This document shows positions 27,531 to 35,038 of a stretch of DNA of 64,000 nucleotides, in pieces. Each line of letters begins with the position of its first letter. Position 1 is the stretch's first letter. The translations under genes and the position numbers were made by a program. The stretch is from contig NZ_WIDQ01000001.1 of assembly GCF_009495745.1 (NCBI RefSeq), forward strand, positions 496,001 to 560,000. The letters are read 5' to 3'. The notes under the pieces were generated by a model that saw only the letters and a list, made by a program, of their open reading frames with translations, searched no databases and was not told the origin of the DNA. The stretch is from Niveispirillum sp. SYP-B3756. GTDB taxonomy: Bacteria > Pseudomonadota > Alphaproteobacteria > Azospirillales > Azospirillaceae.

Positions 27531-27752
27531 TCATGCGCGGGCGCGCCAGCCGGGGGCTTCGGCATCCAGGATGCGTTCCAGCTGGCCCACCCGTTCTTCC
27601 AGCCGGTGGGCCCGGTCGGACAGTTCGGCGGCGGCCCCTTCGGACAGGCCGTTCAGCTTCATGGCCCGCATCTTGGTCAGGTGCTTCATCACAATGGCAA
27701 CGATGGGGATCAGCAGCGCCACCACCGGAATGATAAAGGGTGTGTTGAACAT
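27531..27752 (-). CDS. Psp-associated small membrane protein with a PspB-like tail (73 aa)
   Basis: The N terminus MFNTPFIIPVVALLIPIVAI is a single hydrophobic helix (about 5-24). A charged helical segment follows (about 26-56), ending in the tail LERILDAEAPGWRARA (58-73). That tail is nearly identical to the end of PspB (LEKILDAEAPGWRSKA, 60-75). The first 20 residues match those of the 81-residue neighbour. It is the last gene of the psp operon. I infer that it joins the Psp complex at the inner membrane and may interact with PspA or PspC. No named family is recognised. Confidence 0.8.
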   Translation of the reverse strand: MFNTPFIIPVVALLIPIVAIVMKHLTKMRAMKLNGLSEGAAAELSDRAHRLEERVGQLERILDAEAPGWRARA

Positions 27753-27794
27753 GGGGGCCGGCCTCAGGGCTGGGGTGGTCAGTGCTGGGGCGAA

Positions 27795-28040
27795 TCAGGG
27801 CTTGTTGCCCAGGCCGCGCAGCTGTCGGTTCAGATCGAATTCCGGGCTGGTGACATAGCGTTCAATATCGCCAACCCGGCGGTCAATCTCATCAAAGCCA
27901 CGGAAGCGGCGGCGCAGCGCCAGCTCAGCTTCGGCGGCCTGCACATCAATCTCCTGCCAGCGGCGCAGATGGCGCAGCACGATGGCAATGATGGGGATGC
28001 TGAGCGCCAGAACCGGGATGATGAAGGGGGAGTTGAACAA
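27795..28040 (-). CDS. Psp-associated small membrane protein with a PspC-like tail (81 aa)
   Basis: Begins MFNSPFIIPVLALSIPIIAI, almost the same membrane helix as the 73-residue neighbour. It ends GDIERYVTSPEFDLNRQLRG (57-76), which parallels the PspC tail GRLEGFVASREYDLHRQFRD (196-215). The start is a TTG at 28040 with GGAGG six bases upstream, on the minus strand. It lies 41 bases after the pspC stop. Its placement and shared modules argue that it belongs to the phage-shock response; the biochemical role is unknown. Confidence 0.78.
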   Translation of the reverse strand: MFNSPFIIPVLALSIPIIAIVLRHLRRWQEIDVQAAEAELALRRRFRGFDEIDRRVGDIERYVTSPEFDLNRQLRGLGNKP

Positions 28041-28081
28041 GCGCGCCTCCGCTGCGAAGGGGGGCCGACCGGGGGCGGCCG

Positions 28082-28741
28082 TTACTTCCGTTCCAGATCG
28101 CGGAACTGGCGGTGCAGGTCATATTCGCGCGAGGCGACGAAACCTTCCAGCCGGCCGATCTCCTGATCCAACTGCCGGAATTTGTTGCGCAGGGCGGACA
28201 GCGTCTGTTCCGGCTTGGTGGCAACCGAGCGCCAGAACACCTCTTCCTCCTGGCTTTCATAAAGGCCTAGCGGCTGCTGCTTCAATATCCACCACAGGAT
28301 AGGGTAGCCGAACAGAAAGACCGGCGGGAAGCAGAAGAAACCGATGACGAAGACCAGCCGGACAATCCAGCTATCGACATTCAGATAATCGGCGATGCCG
28401 GCGCAGACGCCGCCCAGTTTGGCATCGGTGCGGCTGCGATAGAGCTTGTGCGGGTTGGGTGAGCGGGTATTGATCGGTTCCATCGCGTCCTCCTCCTGCT
28501 CCGCACCGCGGCTATAGACGCCGCTGTCATAGACATAGGCACTGCCCCCCCTGCGGCGGCGGCCATAACGGCCGGGATCGAAGCCCAGATATTCGCCCCA
28601 GCTCTGCTCCGGGCGCTTGCCCAGCAATTCATATTGCCAGTCCTTCTGCCCCGGCCGATTGGCGCGATAGCGCCGACGGCTGGAACCGGGGGGCGGTGGA
28701 TAGTCACCGCCCCGGCCGTAGCCTGGATGATCGTTGCTCAT
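28082..28741 (-). CDS. pspC: Phage shock protein C (with N- and C-terminal extensions)
   Basis: A 219-residue protein with a PspC domain at about 97-155 (KLYRSRTDAKLGGVCAGIAD, then a membrane helix region 126-153 FVIGFFCFPPVFLFGYPILW). The first 87 residues are an Arg/Gly/Pro-rich soluble extension absent from enterobacterial PspC. The C-terminal 65 residues form a predicted coiled coil ending REYDLHRQFRDLERK. PspC senses envelope stress and recruits PspA away from PspF. Its ATG overlaps the pspB stop (ATGA). An internal ATG at residue 87 would give a standard-size PspC. Confidence 0.88.
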   Translation of the reverse strand: MSNDHPGYGRGGDYPPPPGSSRRRYRANRPGQKDWQYELLGKRPEQSWGEYLGFDPGRYGRRRRGGSAYVYDSGVYSRGAEQEEDAMEPINTRSPNPHKLYRSRTDAKLGGVCAGIADYLNVDSWIVRLVFVIGFFCFPPVFLFGYPILWWILKQQPLGLYESQEEEVFWRSVATKPEQTLSALRNKFRQLDQEIGRLEGFVASREYDLHRQFRDLERK

Positions 28742-28965
28742 GCTTTCGACCTCCAGCCCGGCGCTTCGGCATCCAGGATCTTTTCCAGCTGGCGGATGCG
28801 GTCCTCCATCTTGCCGGCGCTGTGCCAGAGATCGGACAGCATCTGTTCGTCATCAACCGACAGGGTCTTGGCGATACGCCATTTGGTAACGTAGTGGAAA
28901 ATGATCCAGACCGGCGCCACGATCACCATGAAGATGATGGCGACGACAATTGCTTCCTGCGGCAT
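28738..28965 (-). CDS. pspB: Phage shock protein B
   Basis: A 75-residue protein with one N-terminal membrane helix (about 5-24) and a charged leucine-zipper-like helix, VDDEQMLSDLWHSAGKMEDR (37-56) and IRQLEKILDAEAPGWR (57-72), typical of PspB. It acts with PspC as inner-membrane stress sensor and positive regulator of psp transcription. It overlaps pspC by four bases and follows pspA on the same transcript. Confidence 0.9.
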   Translation of the reverse strand: MPQEAIVVAIIFMVIVAPVWIIFHYVTKWRIAKTLSVDDEQMLSDLWHSAGKMEDRIRQLEKILDAEAPGWRSKA

Positions 28966-29068
28966 TATTGCCCCCTATACTCCCAGGCTTGGCCCCGAAA
29001 GGCGGCCCCGCCATCAACCAACCTTGCAGCCGATCCGGCGGGGTCGCCCCCATCTTTCGGAGCCATGC

Positions 29069-29743
29069 TTATTCCGGCTGTGCCTTGGCCGCCAGCTTCG
29101 CCTTCAATGCCTGAAGTTCCGATTCCACCTTCGACTCGGCTTCAAGCTCGGCAATCTCCTCGTCCAGGCTCTTGGTGCGACCCATGCCCAGCACTTCGGA
29201 TTTGCCTTCCAGCACATCCAGGTTGCGCTCCACCTGCTCAAACCGGCTGAACGCGTCGGTGATGCGCTCATCATAAAGCTGGGTACGCACCTTCAGCCGG
29301 TTGGTCGCCGTCTTGTGACGGGCGATCAGGGCCTTTTCGCGGGTCTTGGCATCGGCCAGCTTCTGCTGCAAAGCAGCAATATCCTCGCTGGTCTTGGCCA
29401 GCGCGCTGTCCAGCCGGGCCAGCTCGCCGGCCATATGCTCTGCCGCTTCGGCCAGTTTGGCCTTGGCGACCAGGGCACCCTTGGCCAGGTCTTCCCGGTC
29501 CTTGGAAAGCGCGAATTCGGCCTTGCGCTGCCAATCCTCCGACTCGCGTCGGATATCGACCAGCTTGCGCTCGATCTCCTTCTTCTCCGCCACAGTCTTG
29601 ACCGCAGAGGAGCGCACCTCGACCAGGGTGTCTTCCATTTCCTGGATGATCAGGCGGACCAGCTTTTCCGGGTCTTCCGCACGATCCAGGATGGCATTGA
29701 TGTTCGAATTAACGATGTCGCCGAGGCGGGAAAAAATGCCCAT
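29069..29743 (-). CDS. pspA: Phage shock protein A
   Basis: A 224-residue PspA/IM30 family coiled-coil protein starting MGIFSRLGDIVNSNINAILD, the amphipathic helix used for membrane binding. The family sequence continues with AEDPEKLVRLIIQEMEDTL, ARHKTATNRLKVRTQLYDER and a negatively charged C-terminal helix (DEEIAELEAESKVESELQAL). PspA inhibits the activator PspF in unstressed cells and oligomerises on damaged inner membrane under stress. An in-frame extension of nine residues upstream is rejected because PspA starts at this Met throughout the family. Confidence 0.95.
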   Translation of the reverse strand: MGIFSRLGDIVNSNINAILDRAEDPEKLVRLIIQEMEDTLVEVRSSAVKTVAEKKEIERKLVDIRRESEDWQRKAEFALSKDREDLAKGALVAKAKLAEAAEHMAGELARLDSALAKTSEDIAALQQKLADAKTREKALIARHKTATNRLKVRTQLYDERITDAFSRFEQVERNLDVLEGKSEVLGMGRTKSLDEEIAELEAESKVESELQALKAKLAAKAQPE

Positions 29744-29756
29744 GTCAGGCTCTCCT

Positions 29757-29969
29757 TCAGGCAAGGGCAATGAAAAGGTTGCTCAATCCGGTGGCGACCG
29801 CAAGGATGATCCACGCTTCCACCGGCACAGCCCGGAAATCTTCGTAAAGATCCCGGAACATGCCGCCAGTTGCACCCCCGGCGTGACGGGTGAAGAACCC
29901 GGCCGTGCCATAAGTGAAGCTGTCGGTCTGCCGATCCTTGGCGGCGCTGTCCAGTGTGAAGTCGGTCAT
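29757..29969 (-). CDS. Small membrane protein heading the psp operon (70 aa)
   Basis: A 70-residue protein: a soluble N-terminal part (MTDFTLDSAAKDRQTDSFTY) with GTAGFFTRHAGGATGGMF, then one C-terminal hydrophobic helix VEAWIILAVATGLSNLFIAL (50-69). It is the first gene after the sigma-54 promoter and lies 13 bases before pspA. E. coli has no gene in this position, although small accessory proteins (PspD, PspE) occur there. I suggest an accessory Psp membrane factor; the family is unknown to me. Confidence 0.75.
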   Translation of the reverse strand: MTDFTLDSAAKDRQTDSFTYGTAGFFTRHAGGATGGMFRDLYEDFRAVPVEAWIILAVATGLSNLFIALA

Positions 29970-30021
29970 TTTTGCGTCCCCTTCGCGTCTTTGAGTGTCC
30001 CCGGTGTCCGAGACAATATAA

Positions 30022-30036
30022 GCAAAGGGCGTGCCA
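30022..30036 (-). promoter_or_regulatory. Sigma-54 promoter of the psp operon
   Basis: On the minus strand the sequence reads TGGCAC, five bases, TTGC: a perfect -24/-12 match (TGGCAC 30036-30031, TTGC 30025-30022). Transcription should start near 30010, about 40 bases before the first psp gene. The divergent activator gene pspF lies upstream, as in enterobacteria. Confidence 0.9.
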
Positions 30037-30132
30037 AGCGGTGGCGTTGTCAGTATTATTATTTAAAATCAAAGACTTAGTATTTTTTGCCAATCTGTAC
30101 TTCCCATGGTCGCTTGGCTAAATTTCAAATTC

Positions 30133-30160
30133 TTGGCGATTTGAACCACTCTCTCGCCAA
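30133..30160. promoter_or_regulatory. Candidate PspF upstream activating site
   Basis: A palindrome TTGGCGA (30133-30139) and TCGCCAA (30154-30160), centred about 110 bases upstream of the sigma-54 -24 element. A further half-site-like TTGGCTA lies at about 30114. The distance suits an enhancer bound by PspF in the pspF-psp spacer. Base-level PspF specificity in this group is not known to me. Confidence 0.4.
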
Positions 30161-30228
30161 ATGCGCCATTTTACGATTATAGTGGCGACCATCATCACCC
30201 CGCCGCCCTGCCAACGGACGCGCCCCCC

Positions 30229-31377
30229 ATGTCGCCCAATGTCAATCCACCCTCCCTGATCGGTCAGGCCCCGTCCTTCCTGGGGCTGATGGAACATGTC
30301 TCCCAGGCAGCCCCGCTGAACCGGCCCACCCTGGTGATCGGGGAGCGCGGCACGGGTAAGGAACTGATCGCCGCCCGTCTGCATTACCTGTCGCCGCGCT
30401 GGGACAAGCCGTTCGTGAAGCTGAACTGCGCGGCGCTGTCCGAAACGCTGCTGGAAACCGAACTGTTCGGGCATGAGGCGGGGTCATTCACCGGGGCTGC
30501 CAAGCGCCATGTCGGCCGGTTCGAGCAGGCCGATGGCGGCACCCTGTTCCTGGACGAGATCGCCACCGCCACCCTGCGGGTGCAGGAAAAGATCCTGCGC
30601 GTCATTGAGTATGGGGAGTTCGAGCGGGTGGGCGGCACCGTTACCATCAATATTGATGTCCGGGTGGTGGGGGCGACCAATGCCGATCTGCCGCGCCTGG
30701 CCGATCAGGGCAAGTTCCGTGCGGATTTGCTGGACCGGCTCTGTTTCGACGTGGTGACCATTCCGCCCCTGCGCGCCCGGCCGGAGGACATCCGCATCCT
30801 GGCCGATCATTTCGGCATCGCCATGGCCAAGGAACTGGGTCGCCCCTATTTTGGCGGCTTCACCCCGGATGCCATGCAGCAATTGCTGGCCTATGACTGG
30901 CCGGGCAATGTGCGTGAATTGAAGAATGTGGTGGAACGCGCCGTCTATCGCACCGCCGATCCGGAACTGCCCATCACCGATGTGCAGTTCGACCCGTTCG
31001 AGTCGCCCTGGCGGCCCAAGCAGATGGCCATCTATGCCGATGCCCCGGTGATCGCCCATCACCACCATCACAGCCCCGCCCCGCCCCAGCCGGCGGCCCC
31101 GCCATCCTCTGCCAACGGTGCCGCCGCCCCACCGTCCCCCGTTCCCGGCTGGCCAACGGAGGGGGGGCCGTGCGATTTCCTCAACCTCGTCTCCGATTTT
31201 GAAAAGGCCCTGCTACGCGCTGCCCTGGAACGCAACCAGTTCCACCAGAAGCGAGCGGCTGGCGACCTGGGCCTGAACTATCACCAGTTCCGGGGATATC
31301 TGCGCAAATATGGCTTGCTGGAAAAGCGCCATGGTCCCCGCAATGGGGAAGAGATGGAGGAGGGGGAAGAGGGTTGA
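30229..31377 (+). CDS. pspF: Psp operon transcriptional activator PspF
   Basis: A 382-residue sigma-54 activator without a receiver domain, as in PspF. Walker A is GERGTGKE (about 38-45), Walker B GTLFLDEIATATLRVQEKIL, and ATNADLPRL and GNVRELKNVVERAVYRT complete the AAA+ core. The sigma-54 contact loop reads GSFTGA (85-90) instead of the usual GAFTGA. A Pro/Ala/His-rich linker with five consecutive histidines (about 277-281) precedes the C-terminal Fis-type DNA-binding helix (EKALLRAALERNQFHQKRAA). It should drive the divergent psp operon when PspA releases it. Confidence 0.92.
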   Translation: MSPNVNPPSLIGQAPSFLGLMEHVSQAAPLNRPTLVIGERGTGKELIAARLHYLSPRWDKPFVKLNCAALSETLLETELFGHEAGSFTGAAKRHVGRFEQADGGTLFLDEIATATLRVQEKILRVIEYGEFERVGGTVTINIDVRVVGATNADLPRLADQGKFRADLLDRLCFDVVTIPPLRARPEDIRILADHFGIAMAKELGRPYFGGFTPDAMQQLLAYDWPGNVRELKNVVERAVYRTADPELPITDVQFDPFESPWRPKQMAIYADAPVIAHHHHHSPAPPQPAAPPSSANGAAAPPSPVPGWPTEGGPCDFLNLVSDFEKALLRAALERNQFHQKRAAGDLGLNYHQFRGYLRKYGLLEKRHGPRNGEEMEEGEEG

Positions 31378-31378
31378 T

Positions 31379-31415
31379 ACCCAAGGCCGATGCGGTGCAC
31401 GCATCGGCCTTGGGT
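31379..31415 (+). terminator. Hairpin after pspF
   Basis: A 16-bp perfect stem (31379-31394 with 31400-31415, ACCCAAGGCCGATGCG) with a five-base loop starts one base after the pspF stop. No T run follows. Two more palindromes follow (about 31433-31451 and 31491-31514). It looks like a repeat-type transcription stop before feoAB. Confidence 0.5.
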
Positions 31416-31624
31416 ACGGCGGCGACTGCCGTCGCGCGCCAGGTGGCGCGTAAGCCGAGCCTGCGGATGCAGGCGCTGGCGACTGAAGCCCAGCGATCGG
31501 AAACAATCGCTGGGACGCGTATAATCCCCCCTCCCTGCGTCGCGGGGCCGCAGCTATTCAAGTGAGAGTGACTTGCGTTCGTGTCCGGGCTGGCCTATGC
31601 CGGTTCATGAACGGAGATTCGTCC

Positions 31625-31858
31625 ATGAAGCTATCCACCCTGCGCCGGGGCCAACAGGCCCGCATCCACCAGATCAACGCCTCTGACAGCCTGACCCGCA
31701 AGCTGCTGGAGATGGGGCTGGAGGAGGGCATGGATGTGACCCTGCTGCATGAAGGCCCCATCGCGCGTGATCCCATCGCCATCCGTATTGCCGGTGACCG
31801 GGTGATCGCGCTGCGCCGCCGTGACGCCGACGCTATCCATCTTTCCCCGCTTTCCTGA
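31625..31858 (+). CDS. feoA: Ferrous iron transport protein FeoA
   Basis: A 77-residue SH3-like FeoA: MKLSTLRRGQQARIHQIN, LTRKLLEMGLEEGMDVTLL and RDPIAIRIAGDRVIALRR are all family-typical. It is a cytosolic partner of FeoB in Fe(II) uptake. It ends 7 bases before feoB, so the two are an operon. A GTG 63 bases upstream in the same frame is rejected because FeoA begins at this Met. Confidence 0.92.
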   Translation: MKLSTLRRGQQARIHQINASDSLTRKLLEMGLEEGMDVTLLHEGPIARDPIAIRIAGDRVIALRRRDADAIHLSPLS

Positions 31859-31865
31859 CATCATC

Positions 31866-33722
31866 ATGGCCAAACAACCGCTGATCGCCATTGCCGGGAT
31901 GCCGAATTCCGGCAAATCGGCCCTGTTCAACCGGTTGACCGGCAGCCGCCAGAAGGTGGCCAACTATGCCGGGGTGACGGTGGAGCGCAAGGAAGGTGCC
32001 TTCACCACGCCCGCCGGCCATGCCTGCCGCCTGCTGGACCTGCCGGGCGCCTATTCGCTGCGCGCCCGCAGCCCGGATGAGGCGGTGACGCGTGACGCGC
32101 TGCTGGGAAGGCTGGCCGATATCGAACGGCCGGATTTCCTGATCTGCGTGGCCGATGCCACCAATCTGAAACTGCATCTGCGTTTCGTGCTGGAAGCCAA
32201 GGCCCTGGGCGTGCCGATGGTGCTGGCGCTGAACATGTTCGACATTGCCGAGCGCCGGAAATTCAGCATCAACCCCGCCGAACTCTCCCGCCTGCTGGGC
32301 ATCCCAGTGGTGCCGACGGTGGCCGTGCGCGGCGGCAAGGTGGAAGCCCTGCTGGCGGCGGTGGACCAGTATCTGGCCAACCCGGTGGATCACCCGGCCC
32401 CGGAATGGCAGGAGCCGACCACCGGTGAATTGCGCGTCCTGAACCGGCAGGCCATGGCGCTGCTGGATCAGGCCGGCATCGCCTATGGTGTGCCGCCGGT
32501 CACCAGCTATGCCATCGACCGGGTGCTGCTGCATCCGGTGTTCGGGCTGCTGATCCTGATGGGATTGATGTTCTTCGTTTTCCAGTCGGTCTTCACCTGG
32601 TCGGCCTGGCCGATGGACCAGATTGACGGGGCGGCCACCGCACTGGGGAGTTGGCTGGGCAGCCAGTTGCCGGACGGGCTGTTCCGCAGCTTCATTGTTG
32701 ATGGGGTGGTGGCCGGTATCGGCTCCGTCATCGTCTTCCTGCCGCAGATCCTGGTGCTGTATTTCTTCATCCTGGTGCTGGAAGACAGTGGCTATATGGC
32801 ACGTGCCGCCTTTCTGCTGGATCGGCTGATGGGCGGGGTGGGGCTGCATGGCAAGAGCTTCATTCCCCTGCTTTCTTCCTTCGCCTGCGCCATTCCCGGC
32901 GTGATGGCGGCCCGCACCATCGAACATAAGCCGGACCGGCTGACCACCATCCTGCTGGCACCGCTGATGACCTGCTCGGCCCGCCTGCCGGTCTATACGC
33001 TGTTGATTGCCGCCTTTGTGCCCAACCGCGAGGTGGCCACCGGCATCAACCTGCAGGGGCTGGTGATGTTTGGGCTTTATATGGCGGCACTCAGCACCGG
33101 CCTGCTGGTCGCGTTTGTGTTGAAGCGCTTTGTCTATACCGAACAGGTGGACAGCTTCGTCATGGAGCTGCCCACCTACAAGATGCCGACGCTGCATAAT
33201 ATCGCTTTCGGCCTGCTGGAACGGGCGCGGATTTTCCTGCGCCGGGCCGGTGGCATCATCTTTGTCGTCATGGTGGTGATCTGGGTGCTGTCCAGTTTCG
33301 GCCCGCACGGGATCAGCGGCAATATCGAACAGAGCTTTGCCGGCATCATCGGCATCGCGCTGGCCCCCTTGTTCGCGCCCATCGGCTTTAGCTGGCAGAT
33401 GGTGATCGCGCTGATCCCCGGCATGGCGGCCCGTGAAGTGGCGGTAACGGTGCTGGGCACCGTCTATGCCATCAGCGCCGATAACGAAGAAGGGCTGGCC
33501 AGCGGGCTGGCAACGACGCTGCAATCCAGTTGGGCCCTGCCGGCCGCCATTTCCTTCCTGGTCTGGTACATCTTCGCCCCGCAATGCATCAGCACGCTGA
33601 CGGTGATCCGACGGGAGACGAACAGCAGCAAATTCATGTGGGCGACCTTCGCCTATCTGTTTGCGCTGGCCTATTGCATGTCCTTTCTGGCCTTCCAGAT
33701 CAGCAGCGCCTTGTTGGGGTAA
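31866..33722 (+). CDS. feoB: Ferrous iron transporter FeoB
   Basis: A 618-residue Fe(II) permease. The N-terminal G domain has G1 GMPNSGKS (11-18), VANYAGVTVE (31-40), G3 DLPG (58-61) and G4 NMFD (about 123-126). The remainder is a polytopic membrane domain with the two inverted gate motifs (IPLLSSFACAIPGVMAARTI and ALIPGMAAREVAVTVLG). It is shorter than E. coli FeoB (773 residues) because the loops are reduced, a known compact form; no FeoC follows. Irr or Fur control is expected but no box was confidently located. The ATG is supported by position 7 bases after feoA. Confidence 0.93.
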   Translation: MAKQPLIAIAGMPNSGKSALFNRLTGSRQKVANYAGVTVERKEGAFTTPAGHACRLLDLPGAYSLRARSPDEAVTRDALLGRLADIERPDFLICVADATNLKLHLRFVLEAKALGVPMVLALNMFDIAERRKFSINPAELSRLLGIPVVPTVAVRGGKVEALLAAVDQYLANPVDHPAPEWQEPTTGELRVLNRQAMALLDQAGIAYGVPPVTSYAIDRVLLHPVFGLLILMGLMFFVFQSVFTWSAWPMDQIDGAATALGSWLGSQLPDGLFRSFIVDGVVAGIGSVIVFLPQILVLYFFILVLEDSGYMARAAFLLDRLMGGVGLHGKSFIPLLSSFACAIPGVMAARTIEHKPDRLTTILLAPLMTCSARLPVYTLLIAAFVPNREVATGINLQGLVMFGLYMAALSTGLLVAFVLKRFVYTEQVDSFVMELPTYKMPTLHNIAFGLLERARIFLRRAGGIIFVVMVVIWVLSSFGPHGISGNIEQSFAGIIGIALAPLFAPIGFSWQMVIALIPGMAAREVAVTVLGTVYAISADNEEGLASGLATTLQSSWALPAAISFLVWYIFAPQCISTLTVIRRETNSSKFMWATFAYLFALAYCMSFLAFQISSALLG

Positions 33723-33749
33723 TGCCATGGGCATGTCCCATGCCCCTTG

Positions 33750-33774
33750 AAGGCCGGCACACGAAGGAAACTGA
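33750..33774 (-). repeat. Hairpin-associated repeat, short copy C
   Basis: Read on the minus strand: CAGTTTCCTTCGTGTGCCGG, then CCTT. It matches the first 20 bases of copies A and B with small changes and, like them, directly adjoins a perfect hairpin (33775-33808). Confidence 0.5.
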
Positions 33775-33815
33775 AATCTCCCTGGATCGGTCACGATCCA
33801 GGGAGATTGATTTCA
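33771..33815. terminator. Bidirectional terminator between feoB and the dehydrogenase gene
   Basis: A 15-bp perfect stem AATCTCCCTGGATCG (33775-33789) pairs with 33794-33808 around GTCA, and the outer bases CTGAAATC/GATTTCAG extend the symmetry. The right end includes the stop codon of the minus-strand gene. Its position between convergent genes supports use in both directions. Confidence 0.75.
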
Positions 33816-34802
33816 GAACATCATTTCCAGCACGCGGTCGCGCGGGGTATGCCCGTCAACGAAGGTCTTGATGTTGACGATCACCTTTTCCCCCATATCC
33901 AGCCGCCCCTCAATGGTGGCGGAGCCCATATGCGGCAGCAGCACCACATTATCCAGCTTCAGCAGCTTGGGATTGACGTTGGGTTCATCCTCATAGACAT
34001 CCAGCCCGGCGCCGGCGATTTCCTTCATCTGCAGCATCCGGGCCAGCGTTTCCTCCTCCACCACCTGCCCACGGCTGATATTCACCAGAATGGCGCTGGA
34101 TTTCAGCAGGCCCAGTCGGCGGGCATTCAGCAGATGGTATGTCGCAGGCGTGCGTGGGCAGGTGACGGCGATGATATCCATGCGCGCCAACATCTGATCC
34201 AGACTTTCCCAATAGGTGGCGTCCAGTTCCGCCTCCACCTGGGGGTGCACGGATTTGCGGTTATGATAATGGATGGACAGGCCAAAGGCCTTGGCCCGGC
34301 GGGCCACAGCCTGACCGATGCGGCCCATGCCGATGATGCCCAGCCGCTTGCCCGCCAGCCGCGCGCCCAGCATCACGGTGGGGGCCCAGCCAGTCCACTG
34401 GCCCGCCCGCACCAGCCGTTCCCCCTCTGACAGGCGGCGGGCCGTGGCCAGGATCAGGGCCATTGTCATGTCCGCCGTATCTTCGGTCAGCACACCCGGC
34501 GTGTTGGTGACGGTGATGCCGCGCGCCCGCGCGGCCCGCAGGTCGATATGGTCCACACCATTGCCGAAATTGGCGATCAGCTTCAGTTGCGGCCCGGCCT
34601 GGCTGATCAGCGCCTCGTCAATCGTGTCGGTGACGGTGGGCACCAGCACGTCCGCCGTCTCCACCGCCTGGCGCAGCTCATCACGGCTCAGCGGATGGTC
34701 GTCCAGATTCAGCCGCGCGTTGAACAGCTCCATCATCCGGGTTTCAATCGCATCGGGCAATTTGCGGGTGACGATGATGAGGGGCTTCTTACGCTCGGCC
34801 AT
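33813..34802 (-). CDS. D-2-hydroxyacid dehydrogenase (glyoxylate/hydroxypyruvate reductase type)
   Basis: A 329-residue NAD(P)-dependent dehydrogenase. The Rossmann motif is GIIGMGRIGQAVARRAKAFG (about 155-174). Catalytic Arg is in VNISRGQVVEEETLA, Glu in GAGLDVYEDEPNV and His in VLLPHMGSAT. N-terminal substrate residues lie in FGNGVDHIDL. It reduces glyoxylate or hydroxypyruvate, or oxidises D-glycerate-like acids; the exact substrate cannot be read from sequence. The start at 34802 (MAERKKPLIIVTRKLP) gives family length. Confidence 0.88.
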   Translation of the reverse strand: MAERKKPLIIVTRKLPDAIETRMMELFNARLNLDDHPLSRDELRQAVETADVLVPTVTDTIDEALISQAGPQLKLIANFGNGVDHIDLRAARARGITVTNTPGVLTEDTADMTMALILATARRLSEGERLVRAGQWTGWAPTVMLGARLAGKRLGIIGMGRIGQAVARRAKAFGLSIHYHNRKSVHPQVEAELDATYWESLDQMLARMDIIAVTCPRTPATYHLLNARRLGLLKSSAILVNISRGQVVEEETLARMLQMKEIAGAGLDVYEDEPNVNPKLLKLDNVVLLPHMGSATIEGRLDMGEKVIVNIKTFVDGHTPRDRVLEMMF

Positions 34803-35038
34803 GCTGTCATCTCCCTGATTGCCGCAGGTCCGCAGGGGGCGGCTTTCACTTAGCAGTAGCAAGCGGGGGCGGAACTGTCCAGGCGGGCGCAAGGTGCCCG
34901 GCCGGTGCCGCAAAAGATAATCCGCGTCGAAGGCTTGACCGGGGAACTGTCGGGCGGCACAAAGGACAAATGCTTGGGTGATATATCCCTTCCGCAAGAA
35001 TGCTGGGGCCAGGTTTGGGCGTTTTCAAGGGCATAGGA

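Noticed and set aside
31054-31080. Five histidines in PspF as an engineered tag
   Set aside because: The run is internal, embedded in a Pro/Ala linker with native codon usage; nothing else suggests cloning.
31416-31624. Fur or Irr box upstream of feoA
   Set aside because: No convincing match to either consensus was found by eye, so iron control is left as inference only.
31833-33794. Long minus-strand reading frame opposite feoB
   Set aside because: A repetitive His/Gln-rich translation opposite a well-conserved membrane protein; no start context or domain.
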